NCBI GenBank assembly: GCA_049514215.1
Contig: JBEKVI010000011.1
Location: 1 to 64,000, forward strand
DNA length: 64,000 nucleotides
DNA from: BOG-994 sp049514215
GTDB taxonomy: Bacteria; Pseudomonadota; Gammaproteobacteria; Burkholderiales; Burkholderiaceae_D
Direction: 5' to 3'
Part shown: positions 17,195-25,006 of the stretch, piece by piece
Position numbering within the stretch: position 1 is the stretch's first letter
Layout of the letters: every line of letters begins with the position of its first letter
Notes under the pieces: model-generated
What the model was told of the DNA's origin: nothing
Databases searched by the model: none
Seen by the model: the letters and a program-made list of their open reading frames with translations, nothing else
Translations under genes and position numbers: made by a program

Positions 17195-17507
17195 GTTGCT
17201 TCTCCGGTGAGTTGAAAATCCGCTCCGCGAACTCAAGATGCGTCCGCGATCGAGCCACGTCCCAAGCATACGCCATTGGACGCGACGGCGAGCGGATTGT
17301 CGCGCCATCCCCTTGGCCGATCAAATTGCTATTTTCAATGTGCTCTATAAATTTTCGCTAAGACCCCCGCGCCTGCAAGCGCCGTGGCCTATTGAGTGGA
17401 TAGATAAAAACAATTGTAAAATAGATATCGATAGCCTTACATGAGTGCTACGGCGCGGTCCGCCCCCGCGGATCGCACCGCCTCTTCCTTAGAACACGGA
17501 GAAACTC
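17195..17507. promoter_or_regulatory. Divergent control region between rubrerythrin and ahpC
   Basis: This 313-bp stretch separates two peroxide-defence operons and turns markedly AT-rich at 17321-17440. It contains a palindrome TATCGATA (17427-17434) and several ATAG/CAAT quarter-sites at 17400-17434 that loosely recall OxyR half-sites. Their spacing is off by one base, however, so I do not call an operator. TATAAA-like (17346-17351) and ATAGAT-like -10 candidates are present without clean -35 boxes. No ORF with homology is seen. Confidence 0.4.
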
Positions 17508-18056
17508 ATGAAAACTGTTGGTCAGAAATTGGAACCTTTCAAGGTCACCGCGGTGAAGCCGCGCTTTAATCATCACGAAGAAAATGGCCAATCGGCGTTT
17601 GAAACCATCACCGAGCAGTCCTTTCCCGGCAAGTGGAAGATCATTTACTTCTATCCGAAGGACTTCACGTTCGTCTGTCCGACCGAAATCACCGGTTTCG
17701 GAAAACTCGCAGGAGCGTTCGCCGAGCGCGACGCCGTGCTTTTGGGGGGATCGGTTGACAACGAGTTCTCCAAGCTTGGCTGGAGGCGTGAGCATCCTGA
17801 TCTGTCCAAGCTGAATCACTACAGCTTCGGCGACGTGAAGGGAGAGCTCATCGATATGCTGGGCGTTCGCGACCCCAATGAGGGCGTGGCTTTGCGCGCC
17901 ACATTCATCGTGGACCCGGACAACGTTATCCAGCACGTCTCGGTCAACAACCTCAATGTCGGACGAAACCCCGAGGAAGTGCTGCGTATTTTGGATGGTC
18001 TGCAAACCGATGAGTTATGCCCTTGCAATCGGGCCATTGGAGCCAAGACCCTCTGA
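17508..18056 (+). CDS. ahpC: Peroxiredoxin AhpC (2-Cys, AhpD-coupled type)
   Basis: Reduces hydrogen peroxide, alkyl hydroperoxides and peroxynitrite. The 182 aa start MKTVGQKLEPFKVTAVK. The peroxidatic cysteine is Cys57 in DFTFVCPTEI. The C terminus ends with Cys171 and Cys173 in DELCPCNR, the three-cysteine layout known from mycobacterial AhpC, which is reduced by AhpD rather than AhpF. That matches the adjacent ahpD gene. The start has AACACGGAGAAACTC upstream, a good Shine-Dalgarno. Confidence 0.93.
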   Translation: MKTVGQKLEPFKVTAVKPRFNHHEENGQSAFETITEQSFPGKWKIIYFYPKDFTFVCPTEITGFGKLAGAFAERDAVLLGGSVDNEFSKLGWRREHPDLSKLNHYSFGDVKGELIDMLGVRDPNEGVALRATFIVDPDNVIQHVSVNNLNVGRNPEEVLRILDGLQTDELCPCNRAIGAKTL

Positions 18057-18059
18057 TGC

Positions 18060-18098
18060 CATCCGGGGAGCGCGGAGACGTCCGGGAAGCGCCGGATG
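18060..18098 (+). promoter_or_regulatory. Symmetrical hairpin between ahpC and ahpD
   Basis: Just after the ahpC stop the outer arms CATCCGG (18060-18066) and CCGGATG (18092-18098) pair, and a nested CGGA-GACG-TCCG forms an apical stem. There is no T tract, so this is not a classical terminator. It may stabilise the upstream ahpC message or reduce ahpD expression relative to ahpC. Confidence 0.45.
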
Positions 18099-18169
18099 AT
18101 CTTGCGTCCCGGAACTCCCGCCCCCCTATCGTCAACCGTGCGCGAAAACGCGCCTAGACCGGAGAACAA

Positions 18170-18697
18170 ATGGAATTCCTGAACTTGATCAAAGAGCGCA
18201 TTCCCGACTATGCCAAGGACATCCGGCTCAACCTCGATGGCACCATCGCGCGTTCGAGTCTTGCCGGCATGGACGCACTCGGGGTGGCCCTAGCCGCCGC
18301 ATTTGCGGCAAAGTGCCCGTTCATGGTGGAGACGATCCGCAACGCCCGGCTGTTGAGTCCGGAGGAAGAAAACGCGGCCTTGACCGCCGCTGCCCTCATG
18401 GGAATGAACAACGCCTGGTACCCCTACGTCGAGATGTCGGGCGATCCCGAGTTGCGCACGCTGCCCGCTCAGCTTCGCATGAATGCCTACGCCAATCATG
18501 GCGGGGTGGAAAAGCGCAAATTCGAGATGTATGCGCTGGCCGCCAGCATCGTTGGAAAATGCGCATTCTGCGTCGCCTCCCACTACGCCCTGCTCAAGCA
18601 GGAAGGCATGGATCAGACGCAGTTGCGCGATATTGGCCGCATCGCGGCCGTAATCCAGGCTGCCGCGCTCGTTCTGGCCAACACGCCTGAGCGCTAA
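18170..18697 (+). CDS. ahpD: Alkyl hydroperoxide reductase AhpD (carboxymuconolactone decarboxylase-like fold)
   Basis: Thioredoxin-like disulfide reductant for AhpC. The 175 aa carry the active-site set known for AhpD: Glu119 in KFEMYALAAS, Cys131 and Cys134 in GKCAFCVASH, and His138. Mycobacterial AhpD uses residues at nearly the same numbers (118, 130, 133 and 137). It lies 113 bp after ahpC, with a GGAGAACAA Shine-Dalgarno. Convergent with ispF. Confidence 0.95.
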   Translation: MEFLNLIKERIPDYAKDIRLNLDGTIARSSLAGMDALGVALAAAFAAKCPFMVETIRNARLLSPEEENAALTAAALMGMNNAWYPYVEMSGDPELRTLPAQLRMNAYANHGGVEKRKFEMYALAASIVGKCAFCVASHYALLKQEGMDQTQLRDIGRIAAVIQAAALVLANTPER

Positions 18698-18705
18698 CGG
18701 TTGGG

Positions 18706-19203
18706 CTACGGGAGGGGGTCCCGCATCAAAAGGGCGACAGCCTCGGCGGCGATGCCCTCCCCTCTTCCCAAAAAACCCAGTTTCTCGGCGGTCTTGGCTT
18801 TCACGTTGACCTGGGCGGCGTCGATGCTCAGGCACCGTGCGATATTTTGAATCATGTCCGGAATGTAAGGCGCCATGCGTGGGGCCTGAGCGATGATCGT
18901 GGCATCGATATTGCCAATGCCAAATCCCGCCGCGGCAACCTTGCGTCCCGCCTCCGCCAGCAGTCGCCCGGAATCAGCTCCGCGAAAAGCCGGATCCGTG
19001 TCGGGAAAGTGCCTCCCGATGTCACCCAAGCCGGCGGCACCCAAAAGCGCGTCCGTGACCGCGTGTAGAAGTACATCGGCATCGGAATGACCCAGAAGGC
19101 CAAGCAGATACGGAATGTGTACGCCGCCGATGATGAGCGGGCGATCGGGAACCAATGCGTGGACATCGAACCCCTGCCCAATCCTAAAATCGGCATCCTT
19201 CAT
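18706..19203 (-). CDS. ispF: 2-C-methyl-D-erythritol 2,4-cyclodiphosphate synthase IspF
   Basis: MEP-pathway cyclase acting after IspE. The 165 aa have the zinc ligands in GFDVHAL (Asp14 and His16) and the flexible loop LLGHSDADVLLHAV. The C-terminal KAKTAEKLGFLGRGEGIAAEA is the family signature, split here around LGFLGRGEG. ATG 19203 overlaps the ispD stop (ATGA). The pair supplies isoprenoid precursors, including for the squalene genes at 2.9-5.9 kb. Confidence 0.97.
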   Translation of the reverse strand: MKDADFRIGQGFDVHALVPDRPLIIGGVHIPYLLGLLGHSDADVLLHAVTDALLGAAGLGDIGRHFPDTDPAFRGADSGRLLAEAGRKVAAAGFGIGNIDATIIAQAPRMAPYIPDMIQNIARCLSIDAAQVNVKAKTAEKLGFLGRGEGIAAEAVALLMRDPLP

Positions 19204-19901
19204 GAGTGTCCAAACAGGCGCGCGGCCAGTTGCAGGTCCTCCGAGTAGGTCACCTTGAAGTTGCCTTGGCTACCGTTGACAAGCCTAGGCGCAAGCCCCA
19301 GGTTCTCGACGGCGCCGGCCTCGTCGGTCACCGGACGGCCTTGGGCCAGGCTCGTGCCGAGCGCTTCGCGCAGCAGCGCGTAGCGGAACATCTGCGGGGT
19401 TTGGGCTTGCCACAGGCCGCTTCGATCCACGGTGCGAGCGACCCGGATCTCTCCGCTCTCCAGGCGCTCGGCCTTTAACGTATCGGCTACCGGCAGCGCG
19501 AGCAGACCCCCGACAGGATCATCAATGAGCACGCGGATGAGCTCTGCGATCATCGGACCCGAAACACCGGGACGGGCCGCGTCGTGCACCAGAACCCAGT
19601 CCTCGGGGCGCATGCTGGATTCAATCGCATCGAGCCCGTTGAGCACGGATTCGTGTCGACTAGAGCCCCCGACATGCAAAGCCCGTGTAACGGTCCGCGC
19701 CAGAGGCGAAAGCGGAACGGATTCAAAGCTCAGATCATCGCGCGCGACAACGACGTAGACGGCACCGACTTGGGGAACGCTCGCAAACGCCTCGATGGCG
19801 TACGACACCAGAGGGCTTGCGCCCAGCAATTGGTATTGCTTGGGCACGATACCGCCAGCACGGGAACCGGTGCCTGCGGCCGGGATCAGCGCAGCCAACA
19901 T
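19200..19901 (-). CDS. ispD: 2-C-methyl-D-erythritol 4-phosphate cytidylyltransferase IspD
   Basis: Couples CTP to MEP in the MEP pathway. The 233 aa from ATG 19901 have the nucleotide-binding start MLAALIPAAGTGSRAGG and PKQYQLLG, plus VLVHDAARPGVS and the C-terminal VTDEAGAVENLG. I chose ATG 19901 because it has an excellent Shine-Dalgarno (GAGGAGGACACG) and homology begins there; an upstream start eight codons earlier would overlap it. The gene is 10 bp after pgsA. Confidence 0.97.
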   Translation of the reverse strand: MLAALIPAAGTGSRAGGIVPKQYQLLGASPLVSYAIEAFASVPQVGAVYVVVARDDLSFESVPLSPLARTVTRALHVGGSSRHESVLNGLDAIESSMRPEDWVLVHDAARPGVSGPMIAELIRVLIDDPVGGLLALPVADTLKAERLESGEIRVARTVDRSGLWQAQTPQMFRYALLREALGTSLAQGRPVTDEAGAVENLGLAPRLVNGSQGNFKVTYSEDLQLAARLFGHS

Positions 19902-19911
19902 CGTGTCCTCC

Positions 19912-20493
19912 TCACGGCTTGCCAATCGAATTGTCGCGAATCTGGGGCCATGCCAGCTTCATGTAATAGAGCATCGACCAGACCGTGAGCACGGCAGCAA
20001 GATAAATCAGAATCGTTCCCAGACGATGGCTGTCGAAAAAAAGGAACCAGTCGTTATAGAGCAGCATGGGAATCGCAACCATCTGCATGATGGTCTTGAT
20101 CTTGCCCAACGAATTGACCGCGATGCGCTTGGATGCGCCAATCTGCGCCATCCACTCGCGCAGCGCCGAGATGGTGATCTCGCGTCCCACGATGACAAGC
20201 GCGATGGCAGCATTGATGCGATGCTGTTCAACGAGCACAAGCAGCGCCGCCGTCACCATCAGCTTGTCGGCGACCGGATCGAGAAAGGCACCAAAGCGGG
20301 AAGTCTGATCGAGACGGCGCGCGAGCCAGCCGTCAAGCCAGTCCGTGAGTGCTGCTACGACAAAGATCACGGTTGCGACAACGTTCTGCTCGAATCCCGA
20401 AAGCCACGAACTGGGAAGATAAAACACTCCCACTACCAGCGGGATCAGGACGATGCGCAGCCATGTCAGAAAGATGGGAAGATTAAAGGGCAT
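19912..20493 (-). CDS. pgsA: CDP-diacylglycerol-glycerol-3-phosphate 3-phosphatidyltransferase PgsA
   Basis: Makes phosphatidylglycerol phosphate at the inner membrane. The 193 aa from ATG 20493 (MPFNLPIFLTWLRI) contain the CDP-alcohol phosphotransferase motif DWLDGWLARR...FGAFLDPVAD and several membrane segments. A TTG start 8 codons upstream is possible but less likely. Between uvrC (70 bp upstream) and ispD on the same strand. A second enzyme of this family, PssA, is at 60434-61273. Confidence 0.96.
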   Translation of the reverse strand: MPFNLPIFLTWLRIVLIPLVVGVFYLPSSWLSGFEQNVVATVIFVVAALTDWLDGWLARRLDQTSRFGAFLDPVADKLMVTAALLVLVEQHRINAAIALVIVGREITISALREWMAQIGASKRIAVNSLGKIKTIMQMVAIPMLLYNDWFLFFDSHRLGTILIYLAAVLTVWSMLYYMKLAWPQIRDNSIGKP

Positions 20494-20563
20494 GAATGGC
20501 GCCGCAGCAGCGCTCAAGCGCGCCTGCGACAGTCATTATAACGTGCACCCGCAGCCCGGTCTG

Positions 20564-22417
20564 TCAGTGCAGCTGACGATAAATCTCTTCGGCGAGCTGG
20601 TCGGAAATCCCTTCGACGGTTGCAAGCTCGTCCACGGTTGCCGCAAGCACGCCCTGAATCCCCCCGAACCGGGCAAGAAGCCTCTGGCGGCGCTTTGCTC
20701 CAATCCCCTCGATTTCCTCGAGGCGTGACTTGGTTCTCGCCTTGGCCCGTTTGGCGCGCATGCCGGTAATTGCAAACCGATGCGCTTCATCCCGGATCTG
20801 CGCGATGAGCATCAAGGCCGGTGACTCTTTGCCCAGCGCGAGAGCAGCTCGGCCGTCGGCAAAAACGAGCGTCTCCAAGCCCACCTTGCGATCCTCGCCC
20901 TTGGCCACCCCCACGATCAGTCCCGTGTCGAGTCCCAAGTCGACGAACAACTGCCGCGCGATCTCGACTTGTCCAGCCCCGCCGTCGACGAGAACGACGT
21001 CGGGCAGCATGCCTTGTGTCTGTGCGACCTTTTCGTAGCGGCGAAACAGCACCTGACGCATGGCGGCATAGTCGTCACCGGGCGTGATGCCCTGGATATT
21101 GAAGCGCCGATATTCGCTGGGTTGCATCGCGTGGTGATGGAACACGACGCACGATGCCTGGGTCGCCTCACCTTGGGTATGACTGATATCGAAGCACTCG
21201 ATCCGGACTTCGCCAAGGTCGGCCTTCTCGTTTTCGAGCCCAAGGGTCTCGGCCAGAGCGCGCGTTCGGGCCTGCTGCGAGCCCTGTTCGGCCAGCAGAC
21301 GGGTCAAGGCCAGTGCGGCATTCTGTTCGGCGATATCGAGCCAGGCACGTCGCTGGCTTTGTGGCTGATGAACCAGCGTTATGCGATGTCCGCATTGCGA
21401 CTCGAGCAGAGCAAGAAGTTCGGGCGCATGCAGGGCCTGATTGACGATGATGGTCGCAGGCACAAAGCGCTCGACATAATGCTGCACCATGAACGCCTCT
21501 AGAACCTCCTGCTCGATGGGTCGCTCGCTGATGGTTCCTGCGAGGTCCACGTGAGTCGGGAAATAGGGCCGATCGCCCAGATGGCGTCCGCCCCGCACCA
21601 TCGCCAGATTGACACAGGCCCGCCCCCCGGCAATTTTGACGGCCACGATATCGGCGTCGGCGTCGCTTCCGAGTTCGATGCTCTGCTGCTGCAAGACGCG
21701 CGAGAGCGCGCCGAGTTGATCGCGAATGGCAGCGGCTTCCTCAAAACGCAGCGCCTCCGCGCTCTCCCGCATGCGTAGGTCAAGATCGGCCAAAACTTCC
21801 GAGGTTTGTCCACGCAGAAAGCGCGAGGCGTTGCCCACGGCACGCGCGTAGTTGTCCGCATCGATGAGACCAACGCAGGGCGCACTGCAGCGCCTGATCT
21901 GGTGCAAAAGGCAGGGCCTGGAGCGATGGGCGAAGACCGTATCCTCGCAGGTCCGTAGCAAGAACACCTTTTGCAGAACGTGAATGCTCTCCTTGACCGC
22001 CCAGGCATTCGGAAAAGGACCGAAGTACTGGTTCTTGCGATCGACCGCACCCCGGTAATAGGCCATCCGGGGAAAGGCGTGACCCGTGATCTTCAGATAG
22101 GGGTAGGACTTGTCGTCCCGAAACAGGATGTTGTAGCGGGGCGCCTGCGCTTTGATGAGATTGTTCTCAAGCAAGAGCGCCTCTGCCTCGTTTCGCGTGG
22201 GCGTAATATCGATCCGTTCAACCCGCTCGACCATATGAGCGGTGCGCGGCGCGTGCAGACTTTTCTGGAAGTAGGTCGAAACCCGCTTTTTCAGATCGCG
22301 CGCCTTTCCCACGTAGAGCAGCGCGCCCTTGGCATCATAGAAGCGATATACCCCGGGTAGCCCGGGCAGTTTCGAGAGGTAATCGCGAAGGTCGAACGGG
22401 GGATCCGTTTCGGTCAT
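20564..22417 (-). CDS. uvrC: Excinuclease ABC subunit C
   Basis: Dual-incision nuclease of nucleotide excision repair. The 617 aa show the GIY-YIG nuclease domain (LPGVYRFYDAKGALLYVGKA), a UVR helix for UvrB binding (EALRFEEAAAIRDQL), the RNase H-like second nuclease (IECFDISHTQGEATQASCV region) and C-terminal helix-hairpin-helix motifs (LEEIEGIGAKRRQRLLARFG). ATG 22417 (MTETDPPFDLRDYL) is preferred; a GTG three codons earlier is possible. Normal length. Confidence 0.98.
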   Translation of the reverse strand: MTETDPPFDLRDYLSKLPGLPGVYRFYDAKGALLYVGKARDLKKRVSTYFQKSLHAPRTAHMVERVERIDITPTRNEAEALLLENNLIKAQAPRYNILFRDDKSYPYLKITGHAFPRMAYYRGAVDRKNQYFGPFPNAWAVKESIHVLQKVFLLRTCEDTVFAHRSRPCLLHQIRRCSAPCVGLIDADNYARAVGNASRFLRGQTSEVLADLDLRMRESAEALRFEEAAAIRDQLGALSRVLQQQSIELGSDADADIVAVKIAGGRACVNLAMVRGGRHLGDRPYFPTHVDLAGTISERPIEQEVLEAFMVQHYVERFVPATIIVNQALHAPELLALLESQCGHRITLVHQPQSQRRAWLDIAEQNAALALTRLLAEQGSQQARTRALAETLGLENEKADLGEVRIECFDISHTQGEATQASCVVFHHHAMQPSEYRRFNIQGITPGDDYAAMRQVLFRRYEKVAQTQGMLPDVVLVDGGAGQVEIARQLFVDLGLDTGLIVGVAKGEDRKVGLETLVFADGRAALALGKESPALMLIAQIRDEAHRFAITGMRAKRAKARTKSRLEEIEGIGAKRRQRLLARFGGIQGVLAATVDELATVEGISDQLAEEIYRQLH

Positions 22418-22473
22418 GTTTGACACATGGGGCGCAGCTTGGCCGACGCAACGTTCAGGTCTACGCGGTCGGC

Positions 22474-23142
22474 CTAGGGCAAAAGCGCGCGGACCTCCTT
22501 TAGCACAGCATGGAACATCGCTTCGGTCAGGCGCCCGGTCTGCGTATTGTAGCGGCTCACGTGGTAACTGTTCATGAGGATAATGCCACCAGGCAAAGCG
22601 TGCTGTCGATGGTGCGCGAAAGGATACTCGGCGCGCTTTAGCCCCAGCGCGAGCAGCACGGATTGATGGGCGATGGTGCCTAGGGTGAGGATGGCCCGCA
22701 CTTGCGAAGACGCGCTAAGTTCACAAGCGAGAAAGCCCGCGCAGCGCCGGATTTCTGCCGGCTCGGGTTTGTTTTGCGGAGGTAGGCACTTGACGGCATT
22801 GGTGATCCGGCAATCCAGAAGTTTCAGCCCGTCATCGGCCGAAAGGCTGGCCGGCCGGCTCGCAAAGCCGAATCGGTGGAGCGATGAGTAGAGCAGCGGC
22901 CCGCACCAGTCACCGGTGAACGGTCGCCCCGTGGCATTGGCCCCGTGAAGACCGGGAGCCAGACCGACAATGAGAAGCCGCGCGGCCGGGTCGCCAAACG
23001 GCGGCACGGGCTTGCAAAAGTAATCCGGGTGGTCGGCTTTGACCTGATCTAGAAAATGAGCAAGTCGTGGGCAGCGCCGACAACTCGGGTCGTAGGCCAA
23101 GACGATCGGATCGCTCTCCGGGTCACTGCCCTTCACCGTCAA
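22474..23142 (-). CDS. Uracil-DNA glycosylase, family 5 (UDGb, Fe-S type)
   Basis: Broad-specificity uracil/deaminated-base glycosylase of the UDGb group. The 222 aa carry the family 5 active-site signature GLAPGLHGANATGRPFTGD, in which the usual catalytic Asn/Asp of other UDGs is absent, and the second motif NSYHVSRYNTQTGRLT. Likely Fe-S ligands are in SCRRCPRL, VKCLPPQNKP and RRCAGF. It lies between efp and uvrC on the same strand; link to uvrC is by position only. Confidence 0.94.
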   Translation of the reverse strand: MTVKGSDPESDPIVLAYDPSCRRCPRLAHFLDQVKADHPDYFCKPVPPFGDPAARLLIVGLAPGLHGANATGRPFTGDWCGPLLYSSLHRFGFASRPASLSADDGLKLLDCRITNAVKCLPPQNKPEPAEIRRCAGFLACELSASSQVRAILTLGTIAHQSVLLALGLKRAEYPFAHHRQHALPGGIILMNSYHVSRYNTQTGRLTEAMFHAVLKEVRALLP

Positions 23143-23182
23143 ACTCCCCGTTCGCGGCCAGCCCCGCTTTGGGGCTTAAGCA

Positions 23183-23740
23183 CTATTTGACCCGGTTGCG
23201 GTATTCGCCGGTACGGGTGTCGATCTCGATCTTGTCGCCAATGCCGACAAACGCCGGAACCGGCAACTCAAAGCCGGTATTGATCTTGGCCGGCTTCATG
23301 ACCTTGCCCGACGTGTCACCTTTGACGGCCGGCTCGGTATAGATAACCTCGCGCACGACCGAATTGGGAAGCTCAACCGAAATCGCCTTGCCATCATAGA
23401 AGACGACCTCGCACGCCATCCCATCCTGAATATAGTGGATGGCATCGCCCAGATTGTCCTGCTCCACCTCGAACTGGTTGTACTCCGAGTCCATGAACAC
23501 GTACATGGGGTCGGCGAAGTAGGAGTAAGTCGCTTCCTTGCGATCCAGGACGACCACGTCGAACTTGTCGTCGGCTCGATAGACTGTCTCGCTGGCGGCC
23601 TCGGTGAGCAGATTCTTGAGTTTCATCTTGACCACGGCGCTGTTGCGGCCCGATTTGTTGTATTCGGCCTTTTGGACCACCATCGGGTCCTTGCCAACCA
23701 TAATGACGTTACCAGCGCGGATTTCTTGTGCAGTTTTCAT
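23183..23740 (-). CDS. efp: Translation elongation factor P (Arg32 type)
   Basis: Relieves ribosome stalling at polyproline stretches. The 185 aa have the three beta-barrel domains typical of EF-P. The modification loop reads KSGRNSA with Arg at position 32, where the EpmA-type EF-P of E. coli has Lys34. Arg32 is the residue rhamnosylated by EarP, whose gene lies 72 bp upstream in the same direction. Polyproline-rich proteins in the window (MucD linker, EnvZ N terminus, FecR tail) are plausible clients. Confidence 0.98.
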   Translation of the reverse strand: MKTAQEIRAGNVIMVGKDPMVVQKAEYNKSGRNSAVVKMKLKNLLTEAASETVYRADDKFDVVVLDRKEATYSYFADPMYVFMDSEYNQFEVEQDNLGDAIHYIQDGMACEVVFYDGKAISVELPNSVVREVIYTEPAVKGDTSGKVMKPAKINTGFELPVPAFVGIGDKIEIDTRTGEYRNRVK

Positions 23741-23812
23741 CTTCAGACCAACAGAAAAAGTGGGGCTTAGCGCACACGCTCGGGGCCTGTGCCGCTTTTT
23801 GAGCCAAGCCCT

Positions 23813-25006
23813 CTATTTTAGCAAGCCTGAGGCAAAATGCACCAGGCGCGTCGCAAGGTCCGATTGGCTCGCCAGCCCCTCTTCCCAGCGGCGCACCTCG
23901 CCCTCCCATTCGGATCGCGCTTGCCAGAACTCCAGGAACCGGATCCCCATGTCCGATGCGCCCGTATTCCAAGCTAGCCACAGGGCTTTCAGTTCGTTTG
24001 CGGCCTGGCTTGGCCAGCGCGCCGTATACCGCTCCCAGAACGCCAGCAGTTTCTTCAGGTGTACCGCCTCGTCTTGAGGATAGATCTGCCACACGAACGG
24101 ACGTACGGCCCACTGGGCACGGACAAATGAATCCTCGCCTCGCACGAAGTTGACATCACAGCTCCACAGCAGGCGGTCGTAGTCGTTCTGCGAAACAAAG
24201 GGCAATCGATGCACCGTCAAGCTCCCCTGGCTCGCGGGCCGGCCGAGCACGGGTGCCTTCGGGCCGAAAAAGTCGACCAGTTCGGGCACGAGGATGCCCT
24301 CGGGGACGAGAACGGTCCAGCGATGGGCAAGATCATTGGCCAGTGCTTCCCAAAAGGGCGCCGTAGCGGCGTTGGGATAGCAAAACAGGGATATCCGCAG
24401 CTCTTCGGAAGTGGTCGGGGCTAAGCCCAGCATCGCCCAGAAGTGCTCCTGCTCGAGGCGGTTTTGAAGAAACTCGTGGCGCTGGTTGGCCAGACCCTCT
24501 TCTCGCAAAAGACCGCCGCTCGTCGGACTAAATCCCGGAAAGAAGAAGTAGGTCGTGCGGCCGGAGCGCGGATCGGGAGAAGGTCGCCCGTGAAATTCGT
24601 CGATCCAGGGCTCGCCCGACAGATATTCCAGATGGATCCACACCGGCTCTTTACGTTGGAATTGGCTTGCGCGAACGTATCCATCGGGCAAGCGACTTCC
24701 GAAGCCCTGGATGACGACATCGGCGATGAGCAAGTCCTGGCCGAACGCTTCGGTCCAGGGCTCAATGAGAATCCCCCCGACGACTTGGGCTTGGTCGGTC
24801 CGCGCGACGCGCGGTTCAATCCGCTGAAAACTCGCGAGGTCGTCTACCCAAAGACGGATTGTACGACCCCCGAGCGCCGCCAGACAGCGCGCAAGGCGCC
24901 AACAAAAGCCAATATCGCCCAGGTTATCCACGACCGAACAAAATACATCCCAGGACTCATTGGACTTTCGGGACGCAATCCCGAAAGAGCCACGGGCTTC
25001 GCTCAA
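23813..25006 (-). CDS. earP: EF-P arginine 32 rhamnosyltransferase EarP
   Basis: Transfers rhamnose from dTDP-rhamnose to Arg32 of EF-P, activating it. The 397 aa of this GT-B enzyme contain VVDNLGDIGFCWRLAR with Asp27 and Asp31, HLEYLSGEPW, YFFFPGFSPTSGGLLRE and RGEDSFVRAQWA with Glu291. The Asp/Asp/Glu set matches catalytic residues described for EarP. The only available start is TTG at 25006, which overlaps the nagZ stop (TTGA), so it is probably translated by coupling. The N terminus is about 14 residues longer than usual. Confidence 0.96.
   Translation of the reverse strand: MSEARGSFGIASRKSNESWDVFCSVVDNLGDIGFCWRLARCLAALGGRTIRLWVDDLASFQRIEPRVARTDQAQVVGGILIEPWTEAFGQDLLIADVVIQGFGSRLPDGYVRASQFQRKEPVWIHLEYLSGEPWIDEFHGRPSPDPRSGRTTYFFFPGFSPTSGGLLREEGLANQRHEFLQNRLEQEHFWAMLGLAPTTSEELRISLFCYPNAATAPFWEALANDLAHRWTVLVPEGILVPELVDFFGPKAPVLGRPASQGSLTVHRLPFVSQNDYDRLLWSCDVNFVRGEDSFVRAQWAVRPFVWQIYPQDEAVHLKKLLAFWERYTARWPSQAANELKALWLAWNTGASDMGIRFLEFWQARSEWEGEVRRWEEGLASQSDLATRLVHFASGLLK

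Noticed and set aside
17400..17434. OxyR-like operator before ahpC
   Set aside because: ATAG/CAAT quarter-sites are present but their spacing does not keep the 10-11 base periodicity required; kept only as an AT-rich control region.
23160..23176. AGCCCC/GGGGCT hairpin after efp as a terminator
   Set aside because: Perfect 6-bp stem but no T tract in either direction.
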